Origin: Grifola frondosa
Lineage: Eukaryota > Basidiomycota > Agaricomycetes > Polyporales > Grifolaceae
DNA length: 64,000 nucleotides
Direction of reading: 5' to 3'
NCBI GenBank assembly: GCA_001683735.1
Contig: LUGG01000001.1
Location: 2,356,001-2,420,000, forward strand
Shown here: positions 22,937 through 35,286 of the stretch, one piece after another
How the letters are laid out: each line of letters begins with the position of its first letter
Numbering within the stretch: the stretch's first letter is position 1
Program-made: the position numbers and the translations under genes
The notes under the pieces: generated by a model
Database searches by the model: none
What the model saw: the letters and a program-made list of their open reading frames with translations, nothing else
Told to the model about the DNA's origin: nothing

Positions 22937-25900
22937 ATGAATAACAGCATCGTTACATCTTCACTAGTTGACGGTGAGTTTGTGCATTCCATGACACTTG
23001 ATATTAATGCTGCGCACCGCGTCTTTCTCTGTGAATGCGGTGGCGGCATCAAGACGGCGCGTAAGATGACAGACTAGAGATTGCTACCTGTCGTTCTTGC
23101 GTGGTTGTCTAGCATGTCGGCAATAACGCGCACATCACGATGTTCTGCGAGGCTCCTTCCGTTCCTTACGCCAGTTCTTCTATACTTCAGGACTGCAGCC
23201 GACTGTGCGCTCCAGCTCCGGCAGCTCTCAAAACTCGTCTTCTGTTGTTAGTTCATCCGGAGGCGCAACCAACACCCTCCCATCTCCTCCAGTGGCTTCC
23301 TCATTCACTGTGCTAGGCTCCGGAGTGCCATCCACGACCTCCAGGGCCTCGACAAGCGGTTCGGAGTCGGGCATTCTGTCAACGGGCCCATCGTCGCAGA
23401 GTCAATCAGGCCCACAATCCTCCGCATCACCCGCGCTGTCAAGCACTGTCACAGATTCATCGATATCTGTTGACTCTGCTAACCCTGCTACTTCAGTAAT
23501 CACCTCGTCTTCGGTACAAAGTTCCTCTGCCATCGTGTCGTCTTCCTCTAGCGTCTCGGTGTCGACAGCAGCATCAGCTCAATCGACCACTAGCTCTGTG
23601 ACTACTTCGTCTGTTGTATCGAGCGACACAACCGAGATTTCGAAGGCCTCTCCGAATTTACCGGCTGCACCAACTGCGCCAGCGGTGACCTTTTCATCCC
23701 AGGCTGATATCAGCCTTACTTCTTCTGCGGCAACTGGACCACCAAGCGTTTTGTCAACCTCCGGGATTCAGACAGGACTAACTTCCCAATCGGCGTGAGC
23801 AAACCGCACCATCTAAATCACAGCTCTAATTTGAGTTTCATTATACATAGGACATCCCCCTCTTCCGCTGGCACTGCAACTCAGATGGCATCGGGGCAAA
23901 ATGTTTCGACGACCGCCACTGCGGATGGTGCAGACTCGCAGAGCACCTCTTTATCGACTTCGTCCGCAATCACACAATCATCGCTTTCGACATCCTCTCT
24001 CGCTACCGAGTCGTCTTCTATTTCTACCACAATCTCTACCACAGATTCTCTTTCAGCAGCGACATCTTCTGTCCAAAGCTCTTCATCCCTTCTCTCAACC
24101 ACGCAGTCGTCTATACCTGCAGCGCATGACACACCTCCTGTTCTTCCGCCGCCTGATACATCGTCAGTATCTGCCACTTCTACAGTTCAAGTGTCGCAGT
24201 CGTCCTCCCAATCATCCTCGCAGGTGATCTCTTCATCTCAGAACCTTCCAAATCCCCCTGCACCGACTTCACCAACGACTGTTGCTCAACAGGCGTCGAC
24301 AACTGCTCAAGCTGGAATAGCAAGGATACGCTTCGACTAGTGTGGTTAGTTCGCAAATTTCTTCTGCCACTGTTCCTTCTGCCACTGTCCCTTCGTCACT
24401 GTCCCTTCTGCCACTGTTCCTTCACACGCCACGCAACCGCCTGAGGTGACAACACTTCGGAGGCTCGTAGTAATTTTTCTTCAGCCAGCGTGCAATCAGA
24501 TAATGCTGCTAGCTCTACCTCGCTTATTGCTCAATCCACTGTTATATCCACGTCGGAGGCTCGCAGCGTGCCTTCCGTAGTGATTCCACCTTCTCTTACA
24601 CTTACACCGAATTCACAGGCGTCTAGTATACCCTGCTATAGTCAGTTTTGCATCTGTGATACCCTCTCCCTCTTCTGCCTTTTCCGTTTTGCAGACATCT
24701 GAAGAACCGTCTGCCACCAGGCGAACGCCCAATCCCTAACCCCCACCACTACTAGCACCGTCACTGATACTCCGGAAACCACCCTCACGTCGCCTGTTTT
24801 CTTCACGGTGACGGATTCCCACAATCATACTACTTTGTCTGAGCCCCATCTTCACCAGCATCGGTATCTCTACTCTCCCGGATGGCGGGCAGATCAGCGT
24901 GACTCACATCATAGCTAACCGACGGGTATATGGGGCGTAGATCAGACTGACACAAAGACAGGGTGAGTATAATACCGTCTCGGTCAGTCGCTCTTCACTG
25001 AACTGTTTTTCGCAGGTTCTTTGCAAACTCGGGAGCAGTTGCTGGCGTTTTCCTCGTCGTCGGATCAATAAGCTGGAGCCTTACTTGCACTCTGGATCAT
25101 CCGTCGGCGCCGCCGCCGCCACTGTTTCCTCAACACCATCTCCTCCGCTGCCAGTCCCAGACGACCTTCGATGATCCGCCAAATGCGCAGATCGCTATCC
25201 TACGGGCCGTTCGACCAAGGCCCTATGCTCCGTCGGCGGGGCCACCAACTGCTCCCGACGATGGAACGGAATCTGTGCAGTGCACGCGGTCGCCAACAGA
25301 TATACGGATGACCTGCTCGGCTTGTACCCGACAGCGCACAACGGGCAGCCTGCGCAAACTGCCCACATCAGCATCGCCCACAGCTGAGTGCGATTGGCTT
25401 GCGATAACCTCAGATCAGCTGCTGGAAGCTCCCCGCTCGCACTCGGCTCAAGGGCCTTCGACGCCCGGTCCAGTCCTTCCGTATACCCCCCATCATTGCC
25501 CCCCGCGGGACGAAGAGACGGCAACGCACACTCGAACGCCCGTAAGAGTCGAGATCCGAACCCAATCACAAAAGAACACCCTTCCCCTGCTCCCCTCCAA
25601 AACCACTGGAACCGGCCATCCTCGCGCCGACTGCGCGGACGCCGCAGCAGGAGCAACAGGAGCGGCGGAAGCCACCCGTGGTGCCCCCGGCAGCCGCTCC
25701 GGAACAGCCAGTCGCAGCTGCGGTGCGCACGCAGTTCTCTGCGCAGGAGCTGAGCGACGCCGTGCGGAAGCCGTACGAGCCGTGACCCCGCCGTGTCGGT
25801 GTCTTCGCTGGCGCACGGCCAATTTGTGCACAGCGCGAATCCTTTTGGCGACCCGATGCAGGTGCCGCCGGTGGTGAGCGAAGCGCAGAATTTCTATACG

Positions 25901-26026
25901 AGACGCAATAGCGCATTGCAGGTGAGGGATAGAGTGATTTCACTATTCGATGGCATTGACTATTTTGTGCAGCTTCGTCCGGCCAATAACGTGGAGTGGA
26001 AGCAGCGGCCTGGTACGAGTGATTGA
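22937..26026 (+). CDS. Wall-sensor-like single-pass protein, copy A (many frameshifts, possible pseudogene)
   Basis: A 37-nt first exon (22937-22973, phase 1) and a 217-nt intron lead to about 1.9 kb of Ser/Thr/Pro-rich ectodomain, interrupted by introns at about 23797-23850 and elsewhere. A juxtamembrane FFANSGAVAGVFLVVG matches FFRNKGAVAGVFVIVG of copy B at 29821. Then come a hydrophobic run, an Arg6 stop-transfer and a Pro-rich cytoplasmic tail ending at 26026 after an intron at 25921-25971. The architecture recalls yeast Mid2/Wsc cell-wall stress sensors: a stiff O-mannosylated rod, one membrane helix and a signalling tail. At least six single-base shifts break the reading (near 24335, 24400, 24460, 24850, 25070 and 25785). 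No clear signal peptide was found. Confidence 0.6.
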
Positions 26027-26174
26027 TGCGGATATATTTCGAGATCGTGATTTTACCATGTATGTATACTAGCAATATTCATGTCAACGAGATACCGTTA
26101 TACAAAGAGACAGATACTACAGCGATGACCCTACAAAGACAAAATCCGCATTCATTTGTTGATTTTCTATACCA

Positions 26175-27401
26175 TCAGTGTACACTTCGCGACGCCTTTC
26201 TATCGCGGCAATTATACGCCGTGTCCGTAATGAACCCGTAGCTCTGCAGATTAATTATGAGCGGATGACGTAGCCGTGAGTGGGAATGCTTACATTTCCA
26301 GCATTATGCAGGACATTCTCTAAACCCCCGGCAGGCGATGTCGTCGCGATCCCATCTTGGATGGTTATACAATCATAGCGCGGAAGTATGAGTCTACGAG
26401 AGTGCCAAGAACACACTGGCGGGTAGTCGCAACCGCATATTCGTCATGGCATATTTATCGGACACAGCTAACACGTACCTGATCTGCGTTCACTCCAGCG
26501 AAGAAGAGCGTCGTGATCCCCATCTCCTGGAGGTACAAATCCAGCGCGCTCTGCGGCCCCCACAGCCCGCTCATTCTGTGCGCGCTTCAGCGACGCGTCT
26601 CGACGAGAGCAACGCAATAGCTACCTGTTTTTGTGTATCCAGACATCCGTGCCTGCACGCCTTCCCTCCTCATATAGCGCCTGCAGCGGCCGTACAAGTG
26701 CGAGTTGTACTGGTCGCGCATGAGGAGGCGGCCGAAGTCGCCCGGGAGCTGTGAGCCGAACCCGCCCCGGCCGTTCTTCATGAACCCGCGCACGAGCGAG
26801 GGCGGGATCGTGGTGAGCTCGTGCTCGGTCAGGCCCCAGTTGCTTCATGCGGAGCGGATGGTTCAGCGTACACGCACGTGCGAGAGGGATGAATGCGGAC
26901 ATACACCCAGAGGATCTTGGTGTTCTGGGACCGCAAGGCGGGAACGACGTTCATGAGAGGTATAACGCATTCGAGGCCGGACGGGTGGTCTCTTAAGTCC
27001 GGGTGTAGGAAGAAGCTGCAAGCCAGGATCATTGTGCTGAACGGGACCCACTCCAAAGAGTACCAATCGGGATGGCAATCTCAGACAGGACGTACTTCTG
27101 CATGTCTATTGATCACGATCGCGCTCTTCCCCTTGGCAATCCTGACTACTCTGTCTCCGTCTACCGGCACGTCGAACTGCGTAGTTGGTTGCAGAGGCGG
27201 GATCGGGACATCTTTCGCGTTCTGGTCTCCGTATTCCAGCGAGCTCTGCGGCAGATGCGCCGTGCGGGTGAGGTCTACGAGCCCATTGGGGTACTCGACC
27301 CAGAAAGACGCGGCGTTGCCGTACTCAGTGGCGACTGGGACGTGAGGGCGGGTAAGCATGCCTAGGATGGGGGTGTCGTGAAGGGGGGCAGTGTTCGCCA
27401 T
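26175..27401 (-). CDS. Isochorismatase-family cysteine hydrolase, three frameshifts
   Basis: Six exons (27401-27096, 27015-26905, 26842-26625, 26575-26479, 26415-26294, 26243-26175) give about 307 residues once one base is removed and two are added. The catalytic Asp lies in IDMQNFFLHPDLRDHP, the Lys in DVWIHKNRMSGLWG, and the nucleophile Cys in FAGVNADQCVLGT. The Asp/Lys/Cys set and the spacing are those of the isochorismatase-like fold (nicotinamidases, N-carbamoylases, isochorismatases). The first 95 residues before the catalytic Asp are a long extension. Substrate is unknown. Shifts lie near 27109 (extra A), 26688 (missing C) and 26378 (missing base). Confidence 0.82.
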
Positions 27402-28350
27402 TAAGTGCTGGGGAAGACAGAGAAGACGTCAAACAGGCTCACCTATGGACGGCGATTGAGACGATTTAAGAGATGGGAGAAGAGATAAGGTGGGAGGTGG
27501 AGGCGTTGCTGACTATTGATAGGCGCAACGGGCAGACGGACCCCCATTACGGCTGGTCACGTGGTCGTGGCGACGGGCGGGCGTGAAGGACGCGACGACA
27601 ATAGGCAAGACGAACGAAACGAGCAATTGTCGAGGATGTTGAGCGGGGGGTGCCATGATCCGTCAAGTCGGACTGCATCACTCTTTGTTGTAGTCCGACC
27701 ACACGCAGCAGGGCACCGTTGCTCACCGACGCGTCGTTGAAATATCTGGCCGAGCTGGAACATGACAGAAAGGACTCGCAACCGCTGCAGGGATAGATGA
27801 ATGTCGAGGAAGGAGGGACAAGAGGAGCTGACCTCTATTATCCCCAGATGGTCACATTCCGGCGTACGAGTGGCAGTAGTTAGTGCCGGAACTCTGCACC
27901 GCGGCCCGTTGTATGAGTTTCATCTGCTCCGTGTATGCTCAGCGGATCAATACAGCGTCAGGGGTTCGGTGGCCGTTGAGAGCACAAAAAAGGAGAGCAG
28001 GATGTTAGAGCAAACTTTGACCACGATCGTTGATCGTAACATGCAAGCAAAGAGGAGTACTTGCTAGTACTTGGTGGCCTGGGGTGATAGCCGAGACACG
28101 GGGCCAGTATCTTTAAGTCCGCTGTTGGAGAATATTGATCTGGGTGCTGTGTGTTGAAGCAAGGTTGAGGCGGAGGAGGGAGCTTTGCGGGTCAGATTCC
28201 CACATGGGTGTGTGCAGGCCTTCTTAGCCTTGCAGTGATTGCTTGCCCCGAGGCTTTGGCCGGCAGTCCCCCCGCGGTGCACTCTGTCCTGCTCTATGAT
28301 CTTCCACAACGTCCTCCTCTTCCATCTCGACCATGCCCACCCGTTAGACC
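27402..28350. other. Divergent intergenic region, about 950 bp
   Basis: This lies between the hydrolase start (-) and wall-sensor-like copy B (+). No motif-bearing frame or RNA gene is seen. Confidence 0.4.
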
Positions 28351-30767
28351 ATGGGCTCCCTCTCCTCCCCGCATAGCAAAAGACAAGGCACGGCCTCAGG
28401 TACGTTTTCTCTCCTGTCCCAGCCCCTCGCCACATTTTGCCTCGTGTTTCTATCTGCCTGAGAGAGCCCCCTTCGTCGTGAGCATTTCTCCCCAGCTTCC
28501 CTGGATCTTCTCTCTCGAGTCGCCTTCCAGCGTGCGGGGATTGTCAGCGCAATTTTCGCCTTCTCATCCCGCCCGCGTTCAGTCGTTCATCTTTGTGTTT
28601 TATCCTTCAGGCACCGCCTCCACTGATCCTTCTCTCTCGTCTCAAACTAATACTGACTCTATATCTCAATCCACCACCGACGCGCCCTCTACAACACCCC
28701 TTACTACTTCCGCCTCTTTTTTGGGCACGACATCGTCTTCCATATCTGGCTCCGAACCTATGTCTACGTCTCCGTCTACAACCCCTTCATCTACTCCTGC
28801 ATCCACCCCTACTATTGCTTCATCTACCGATATACCCTCTGCTTCTCCAACGGACTCGTCTACGCCTACCGTATCGACTGATTCATCTTCCCCGACCTCG
28901 ACAGATTCGACATCTCCTCCGACAACTAGCGCTGGAATGTCTTCAACTGACTCTTCCGGTGCTACCACGTACGTTTCTGCATGAGATGTGTATCTTTACC
29001 TATTGACGGCCTTGGTAGCGCTTCTACTGGCACTGTATCGCCGGTGACGGACACCACCGCTGCGACTTCCACTGGAAATGCGTCCTCTTCGCCCACCACA
29101 ACCCCTGCTACGACCCCCACTACGACCCCACTACAACACCTACCACGGCCCCGACCACAACACCTACTACAGCACCCACCACCACTCCCACCACCGCTCC
29201 GACCACCACGCCGACTACCGCTCCAACCACCACTCCTACTACCGCTCCGACCACCACTCCTACTACCACTCCAACTACAACCCCGACCACCACTCCTACC
29301 ACAACTCCCACTCCCACTACCACAACTCCTACTGCGACGCCTACTACGACCCCGACTACAACTCCCACGACAGCTCCTACGACGACGCCGACCACAGCGC
29401 CGACTACGGCCCCCACTACAGCTCCAACTACAGCACCGTCCCCTACGCCGTCGTCCGCACCATCGTCCACTCATATTTCTTCTCAGAGCACCGTTGATAA
29501 CATAAATGGTGCTGCAGCTACGTATGTCATAGGCATTTTCGCGCAGTGTCATTTCTTGCTGATCCGTTTTTTTGCAGTACAACGTTCTCATCTACTGTAT
29601 TCGTCACGACTACGAACAGCGCAGGACAGACTGTGACAAGTGCCCCGTCAATTGTTACGCAAACATTGACGACCACCGGGAGCAATGGCGTTCCTACTAC
29701 TGTTACAATTGTTGCATCGAACCCGACGCCGTTTAGTAACGATGGTAGTGGTGCGAAACCTTCCCAGTCAGTGTTCTATTTTCCCTGTTCTCTCCGAGCT
29801 TCTTCCTCAATGTATCACAGGTTTTTCCGCAACAAGGGTGCAGTAGCAGGCGTGTTCGTCATCGTGGGTCTCGCAGCAGCTTCTATCGTGCTCTTCATGT
29901 ACTTCTTCATCCGGCGTCGGCGGCGCAATCGGCGGCTTGAGCACGACACAGCAGTTGCGAACACCCTCGCGGCGGCGGGCTTCAACCGCACACTCGTGGA
30001 TGGCGAATACGCCGACGAGGGCGGTTCCCAAAATATGGCGCAGCGTAGTCCGGCGCCCTCTGCTGGGGCGTTCGCAGCGACCATCAGTTCGCTCCCGAGC
30101 GCGAGTCTGAACCACAGCACCGGCAGGCCGCCCTCGGGCTACCTGGACGACCCTGCTGCAGGCCCGTCGTCACCCGGCGCAGCTCCGGAGAGAACAAACT
30201 TCGACCCATACGCGGCATACGGCACAATCCACCCGCCGCCAGCGACGGCCACTCGCAAGGATGGATATATGCCCGCGCGGACGAGCAGCCCGCCTCCGCC
30301 TGCATGGCTAGGACAACGCAGCCACACGCACAGCACCAGCAGCACCAGCTCGATGGGCCAGGGGCTTGGGCACGCGGCGAAGGGGAGCGTAGGGAGCTCG
30401 GACCCGCTCCTGACAGGTTTTCCGACGACTGAGCCAACGACGCCGTTGGCGGCGAGTACGGGGCTGAGTGGGGGTAATGAACCGCCTGCACTGCCGCCGA
30501 AGAACCCTAAGAGACTGACGGATGGATCGCATGTGACGGACAGAGAAGACCCCAGGGAAGAGCCGCCTGGTGGTGGCCAGGGGGTCCTACGGAGGCTTCG
30601 TCGGTGTATTCGATGGATGATGTGTTTGGAGAGCTGGGTCCAGCAAGAGTTTTGGAGGTATGTCGGCCTTGTTGTTGATTGTGGTATACCAGTACTGACG
30701 GTGGTGTTAGGTAAGAAATCCTTCAATGGGCGGAGGTTTCTCAAGAGAACCATCTCGACGGCAGTAA
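28351..30767 (+). CDS. Wall-sensor-like single-pass protein, copy B, two frameshifts
   Basis: Six exons (28351-28399, 28611-28968, 29019-29521, 29578-29766, 29821-30657, 30711-30767) sum to 1993 nt; with two bases restored they make 664 residues. The ectodomain is Ser/Thr-rich, with about 110 residues of TTP/TAP repeats (29100-29450). A membrane helix (AVAGVFVIVGLAAASIVLFMYFFI) and the stop-transfer RRRRRNRR follow. The tail of about 280 residues is Pro/Ser-rich (RPPSGYLDDP, PPALPPKNPK). It resembles fungal cell-wall integrity sensors and copy A, including the same phase-1 first intron of about 211 nt. The shifts are at C4 29126-29129 and G5 30580-30584. The N-terminus lacks a clear signal peptide, so the start may be further upstream. 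Confidence 0.75.
29100..29450 (+). repeat. Coding minisatellite for Thr-Thr-Pro / Thr-Ala-Pro repeats
   Basis: Nine-base units of the accacnccn type repeat about 38 times inside the ectodomain of copy B, giving TTP and TAP tripeptides. Such tracts are heavy O-mannosylation targets and form extended rods. The antisense strand is open for the same reason and reads as poly-Val/Gly; that antisense frame is not a gene. Confidence 0.85.
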
Positions 30768-31223
30768 TTTTCTTCTGCCTCGCATTTCCGTCATGTCCAT
30801 CATGTTTCATATATTAGCGTACTAACTCCTTACATTGCATACATACGTAGCGTATCGAGCCACGGACTCTGCTACGCACGGACTCCTGCATATCCATCGT
30901 TCCGTTCTCCCACATTGTCACGATTTGTCGCTTGGTCTTTGGCAGATACTGTCGAGGCTGGTCTGCACCTTGTAAATTGTATATATGGCGCTGTTGCCCG
31001 TTGTGCTGCTATGAACTTAGATCCATATGCGTGCTTGAATATTGATGATAGTGCGCTGTAACTGGTAGCTCGCCGTAGTTGGATCCGACTCTTGGTTCAG
31101 ACTTGTTCAACGTGTTCGATCATCTGGGGACAGACGCCGATGTGGCTTGACACGCACCCACCTCTGTTTTAGTATATAGCGGGTCTACATACTCAAGCCT
31201 CTTTCTGCGCAGCTGCTCATTCT
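30768..31223. other. Intergenic region
   Basis: A TATA-like tagtatatag lies at 31170-31179, about 50 bp upstream of the next ATG. Nothing else is supported. Confidence 0.45.
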
Positions 31224-32734
31224 ATGATGGTTACGAAAAGCGACCCCTTCGAGGACCCACAACCCGCTGCCCCACAGACTGCAGGGCCTTCTCTGCCACA
31301 GCTATCCCGCAAGCCAACGAGGGGTCGGTGGTTGGGGCATTGAATTCTAGCGAACGCTTCTCGAAGGACGTGTACTTTCCGCCCGGGGGGAGCAGCCTCC
31401 CCCGCAATTCACGCCGTACGAGGCCGAGTACTTCCTTTCCGGCGGGAACATCGTCTCGCACGACCGCCACCTTAACGAAGACGGTGAGCCTGATTCGCGT
31501 TGCGCTGCCTGCGGGCTCTAACGTCCGTGGTAGGTGAAGCGCTGTACCGCTTCCTCCTGTCGCACTCGCAGGCGCCGCCGACCTACCTCCTCCACTTCTA
31601 TGGCGACCATATGGAGTCGCGCATGCGCATGGTGACCCGCACAGAGGCCAACGGCCAAACCCGCACCGAGCCCGAGTACTACTCGGAACACGTCACAGGC
31701 GAGCCTCATCCCCACTGACCCGATTCCATCCACGGTGCAGCATCCTGACCACACTCGGTGACCCAGACTTCGATTTCTCCATCGACGTCGGGCAGTCCAT
31801 CGCCTCCGGGCCGGTGCACTGGAGCGTGCCGGACGAGGAGCCCGCGTACCGAGGGAAGATGTACGAGGAGGTTGATACCCGCACTACGGATACCTTCCAT
31901 GCCGAGCTCGGCGTGAGGAGGAAAGCCGCGAAGGAGGAGATCAAGCGCGCGAAGCAGTGGGAGGAGGAGAAGAAGGCGACGGGATTGCCTCCGTGGATCG
32001 GGCCGTACGAAGGCTGGGACGGCCGCAATCCCCTAGTGGACCCACCTGCGATGTCGGTGCTCAGGTCGTCCAAGACTTTGCGCGAGTGGGCGGACGAATA
32101 CTGTGCCAGCGACAAGCTCCTGAAGGAGTTCATATATCGAAAGGTGCAATGAGCTTCGCGGCATTCTGTTGTGCATATGTGCTTATTATTTCAATAGATC
32201 GTTTATGGGTGGCAGGTGGCCGGCCTCGGGGCTGCAGCTGTGGCTGCTGTGAAAGCGACCTACTACAGCGGCAACTATAAGGTGGACTTCGAAATCTCAA
32301 ACGACAAGATCTACATCCGTCCGGATAACCGCCTTTCCCGTACCCTATCGAACAAATGGATCGTGTTCCTCCTCTGGATCCTGCTGATTTATCCATTTAT
32401 CTGGCTCTACAAGCGATTTGGCCAGCGGGGAGGCGGGCAGTGGAAAGTATGCGGCGGCGCATACGCTTTGAAATCCTGGCAACTTGTGGATCCTGCATTC
32501 GATCCGCCGCCTCCGTTCCCGGGCACCAATGACTGGCGCATGACGCAGACCTCCGCTGGGCCCGCGAAGCTCGTTGGCCTTCGAGAGGGAGAGTGGTTCC
32601 AACGCTGGGAAGGGACGATCAGAAGGGCTGTGAGCGGTCGGCTGGAGTCGAAGACGCCTTTGATGCATCCTGACGATGCGCCGACGTCGGCGGCCATAGG
32701 ACTGGACGGATACCAGGCATATCATGTCGTTTAG
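31224..32734 (+). CDS. Unknown single-pass membrane protein, tandem copy 1, two frameshifts
   Basis: Four exons (31224-31483, 31534-31698, 31767-32143, 32216-32734) sum to 1321 nt; with two bases added they make 440 residues. The N-terminal half has SERFSKDVYFPPGG, NEDGEALYRFLLSHSQAPPTYLLHFYG and DFDFSIDVGQSIASGPVHW. A charged helix follows (KEEIKRAKQWEEEKKATGLPPW), then SKTLREWADEYCASDKLLKEF. A membrane segment (KWIVFLLWILLIYPFIWLYKRF) lies at about residue 315, before a hydrophilic C-terminal tail. It is not a family I can name; it looks restricted to basidiomycetes. The intron at 31699-31766 has a GC donor, conserved in copy 2. The shifts lie at G4 31321-31324 and G6 31385-31390. Confidence 0.75.
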
Positions 32735-33224
32735 TGGTATGGCTCTTGTTGACTATCTGTGGACACTGGGACACTTGACGGATTTGCTCGGTCATTTTGG
32801 AATATATTGTATGTGTATATCGCGCGGTTGTGACTATTGTCCACATTGATGTTCGTTCTCGGCATGTGACCGCGACGCGTCGCGACCTTTGGACGCCATG
32901 ATAGCCTGCTCACCGGGAATTTCGGATGCCATTGCTTGACGGTGTTTACGACCTCTATGGATAGACATACTGCTGAAATCGTTCGGTGAAATCATTCTGC
33001 ACAAAACCTCTTGTCGGTGATCAGCCGTGATACTGTCTTGCACTGCTTACTGGTTATCTGATTCACAGGAACGTTGTTGCATCGCCTTCTTCTGGCTATG
33101 CAGTATTCACAAAGATTGGTGAGACCTAGTGCATTGCATTGGTACAAACAAGCGTACCTTTGCGATGAGCTCGGGTTTCATGGTGAGAACACGCTCGCAA
33201 TAAAGCTTCAGTTACTCGAACAAC
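32735..33224. other. Spacer between the tandem membrane-protein copies
   Basis: This is a 490-bp spacer. No feature is visible beyond the expected 3' end and promoter functions. Confidence 0.45.
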
Positions 33225-34732
33225 ATGTCGGCTAATCTCCTTCTCGCTATGGACTACAACCCCGACCACCATGACGAACACGAACCCCTTGTGGAACCTG
33301 AGAGTTCACTCTCTATATCTATGGCGACTTTCAAAAAGGGGCGAAGACGTGGACCGGGCCGTGGGACAGAGAAGGATAAACACTTCTCTAAGGACATTTA
33401 TTTTCCGCCGGGTGGCGAAGCTCCTCCACCACAGTTTTCGCCATATGATGCTGAGTTTATATCTCGTGATGACGATGGGAAGATTATCTCGCATGACCAC
33501 CCTTGAATGAAGATGGTAAGTGTAATTTCTGACTGTCTCATAATCCACAACCTCATCGGCGGTGTAGGCGAGGCGTTATATCGGTTCCTCCTGTCGCAAG
33601 CCCAGACTCCACCAACGTATTGTCTCCATCTGCGCGGCACCCACCAGGAAATTCGCACGCGATGGGTGAACCGCATGCAGCGAATGGCTCGAATGCAATG
33701 CAGTCGGAGCAGTACGCTGTAACCGTGACAGGCAAACATGAATACCACTGCTGCATTGCGTTTTGCTGATCTTCACGCCAGACTTTGATATTTATATTGA
33801 TGTCGGGCAACATATTTGCACTGGGCCGGTGCATTGGACCGTGGCAGATGAAGAACCGGCGTGCCGAGGGAATATGTTCCTGGAGGTGGACGTTCGTCAT
33901 GATCATAGTCAAGCCGATGTCGAGACTGGCTTTGTCCACACCAAGAGGGAGAAGGCCGATAAAGAGTCCATCGACAATGCTCTTCGATGGCAAGATGTAC
34001 AAGAAGCAAGGGGCCTACCTCCTTGGATAAGTCCAGGCACATCCTTAGGTACCAATAATACCGATGCATCCATACTAGAGTCATCCAGGACTCTACGCCA
34101 ATGGGCAGATGAGTATTGCGCCAGTAAGAAGCGGCTGAAAGAGTTCACCTATGAAAAGGTGGCAAGCCATATTCCTACATTCACAGCTGGGCTTCATTTT
34201 TCTGTTAGGTCGTGTACGGCTGGCCAACAGCCGACATAGAACATGCAGTTCTTGCTACCATACGCGCTAGCGGCTACGGCAACGATGTCACAGTGGATTG
34301 GTGGATCGCAGATCACTTGATCACCATCCGCCCGGACAATTTCCTCTCTCGTGCACTCACGAAAACATGGCTTAGAGTCGTCCTTTGGATTTTTCTGATT
34401 TATCCGTATTTGGCTGTATAAGCGGTTCAGCAACGGCGGCGGCGGAAAGTGGGAAGTCTGCGGTGGCGCGTATGCCCTCAAGTGCTGGCAGCATCCGGAG
34501 AACCTCCCTCCATACTCCGGTGCTGACGACGGGCGGGCCGTCCAGACGAATGCGGACCTGCCAGGCTGGTCGGTTTGAGGGAAGGAGATGGTTCCAGCAG
34601 TGGGAGAGTACGATCAAGCGGAGGGTGATATCCCGACACCAGTCTAATACTCCGCTGAGGCAGCCAGATGCTGGACCAGTGGAGCCTGGGCATGCGCTCG
34701 ATGGGTACGCGCCGAGTTACTATGTGGCCTAA
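33225..34732 (+). pseudogene. Unknown membrane protein, tandem copy 2, probably decayed
   Basis: The exon layout (33225-33515, 33568-33731, 33782-34158, 34209-34732) matches copy 1 intron for intron, including a GC-donor intron (33732-33781). Shared blocks include HFSKDIYFPPGGE, EALYRFLLSQAQTPPTY, DFDIYIDVGQHI, WTVADEEPACRGNMF and SRTLRQWADEYCASKKRLKEF. The reading frame is broken at least five times (near 33505, 33675, 34405, 34550 and 34590), including inside the membrane segment. The first exon carries an unrelated N-terminus (MSANLLLAMDYNPDHHDEH). It is either a pseudogene after tandem duplication or a functional gene hidden by assembly errors. The break density is well above copy 1. Confidence 0.65.
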
Positions 34733-35286
34733 CTATCCCATAATCACTGAATTATCGTTCATGGTCTCGTCCATTTAGTTCAAGGTTGAATCAGCAGCGC
34801 AGGTCAGGAATAACTATGACGCTTTAGTCTATTCCAGGCACCTATTTCCACATTTCAATTTATCACAGTGACATACATGGTCTTGACACGGTGGCTTGTA
34901 AAAAATCATGTAAAACCTTCGCGTCAAAACCGATATGGACTGCATCCACGAACTACCAACTCACATTTCCACCGAGTTTACTGTGCAATGATTCGTAAAC
35001 GTGCCAGAATTTCTGAACGACGAAGGGAATAGTATTATTAAAGTCTATCGCCCTCATGCCTCTTTCCCCGCCATGTACGACTGTTCTTTGATAGGTCAAC
35101 ATGCGTTATTATTTCCATTCACATAGCCAAGGGTCTCTCCGCCTGAAGTTTCCTATTATGCGTAACTACTGCTAGTCAACTTTATTAGTTCAGTGGCTAG
35201 TATTAGTCGATTAAATCCTTCTAGGATGTACCGTGAGTGCAGGATGATCCAAACTTCAAGACGTGCAATGATTGCAGCTAATTTTA
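34733..35286. other. Convergent intergenic region, about 550 bp
   Basis: AT-rich sequence between the tandem membrane-protein locus and the GT31 gene. No coding or RNA feature was found. Confidence 0.45.

Noticed and set aside
23881..24177. Minus-strand ORF in the Ser-rich region of wall-sensor copy A
   Set aside because: Asp/Glu/Val-rich shadow of tct/aca repeats on the plus strand.
29120..29470. Long antisense frame reading as poly Val/Gly/Ala repeats
   Set aside because: It is the mirror of the Thr-Pro coding repeat; a 9-bp repeat keeps all frames open.
28981..29505. Pro/Leu/Arg-rich ORF overlapping the wall-sensor ectodomain
   Set aside because: It is the out-of-frame continuation after the single-base deletion at 29126-29129, not a separate gene.
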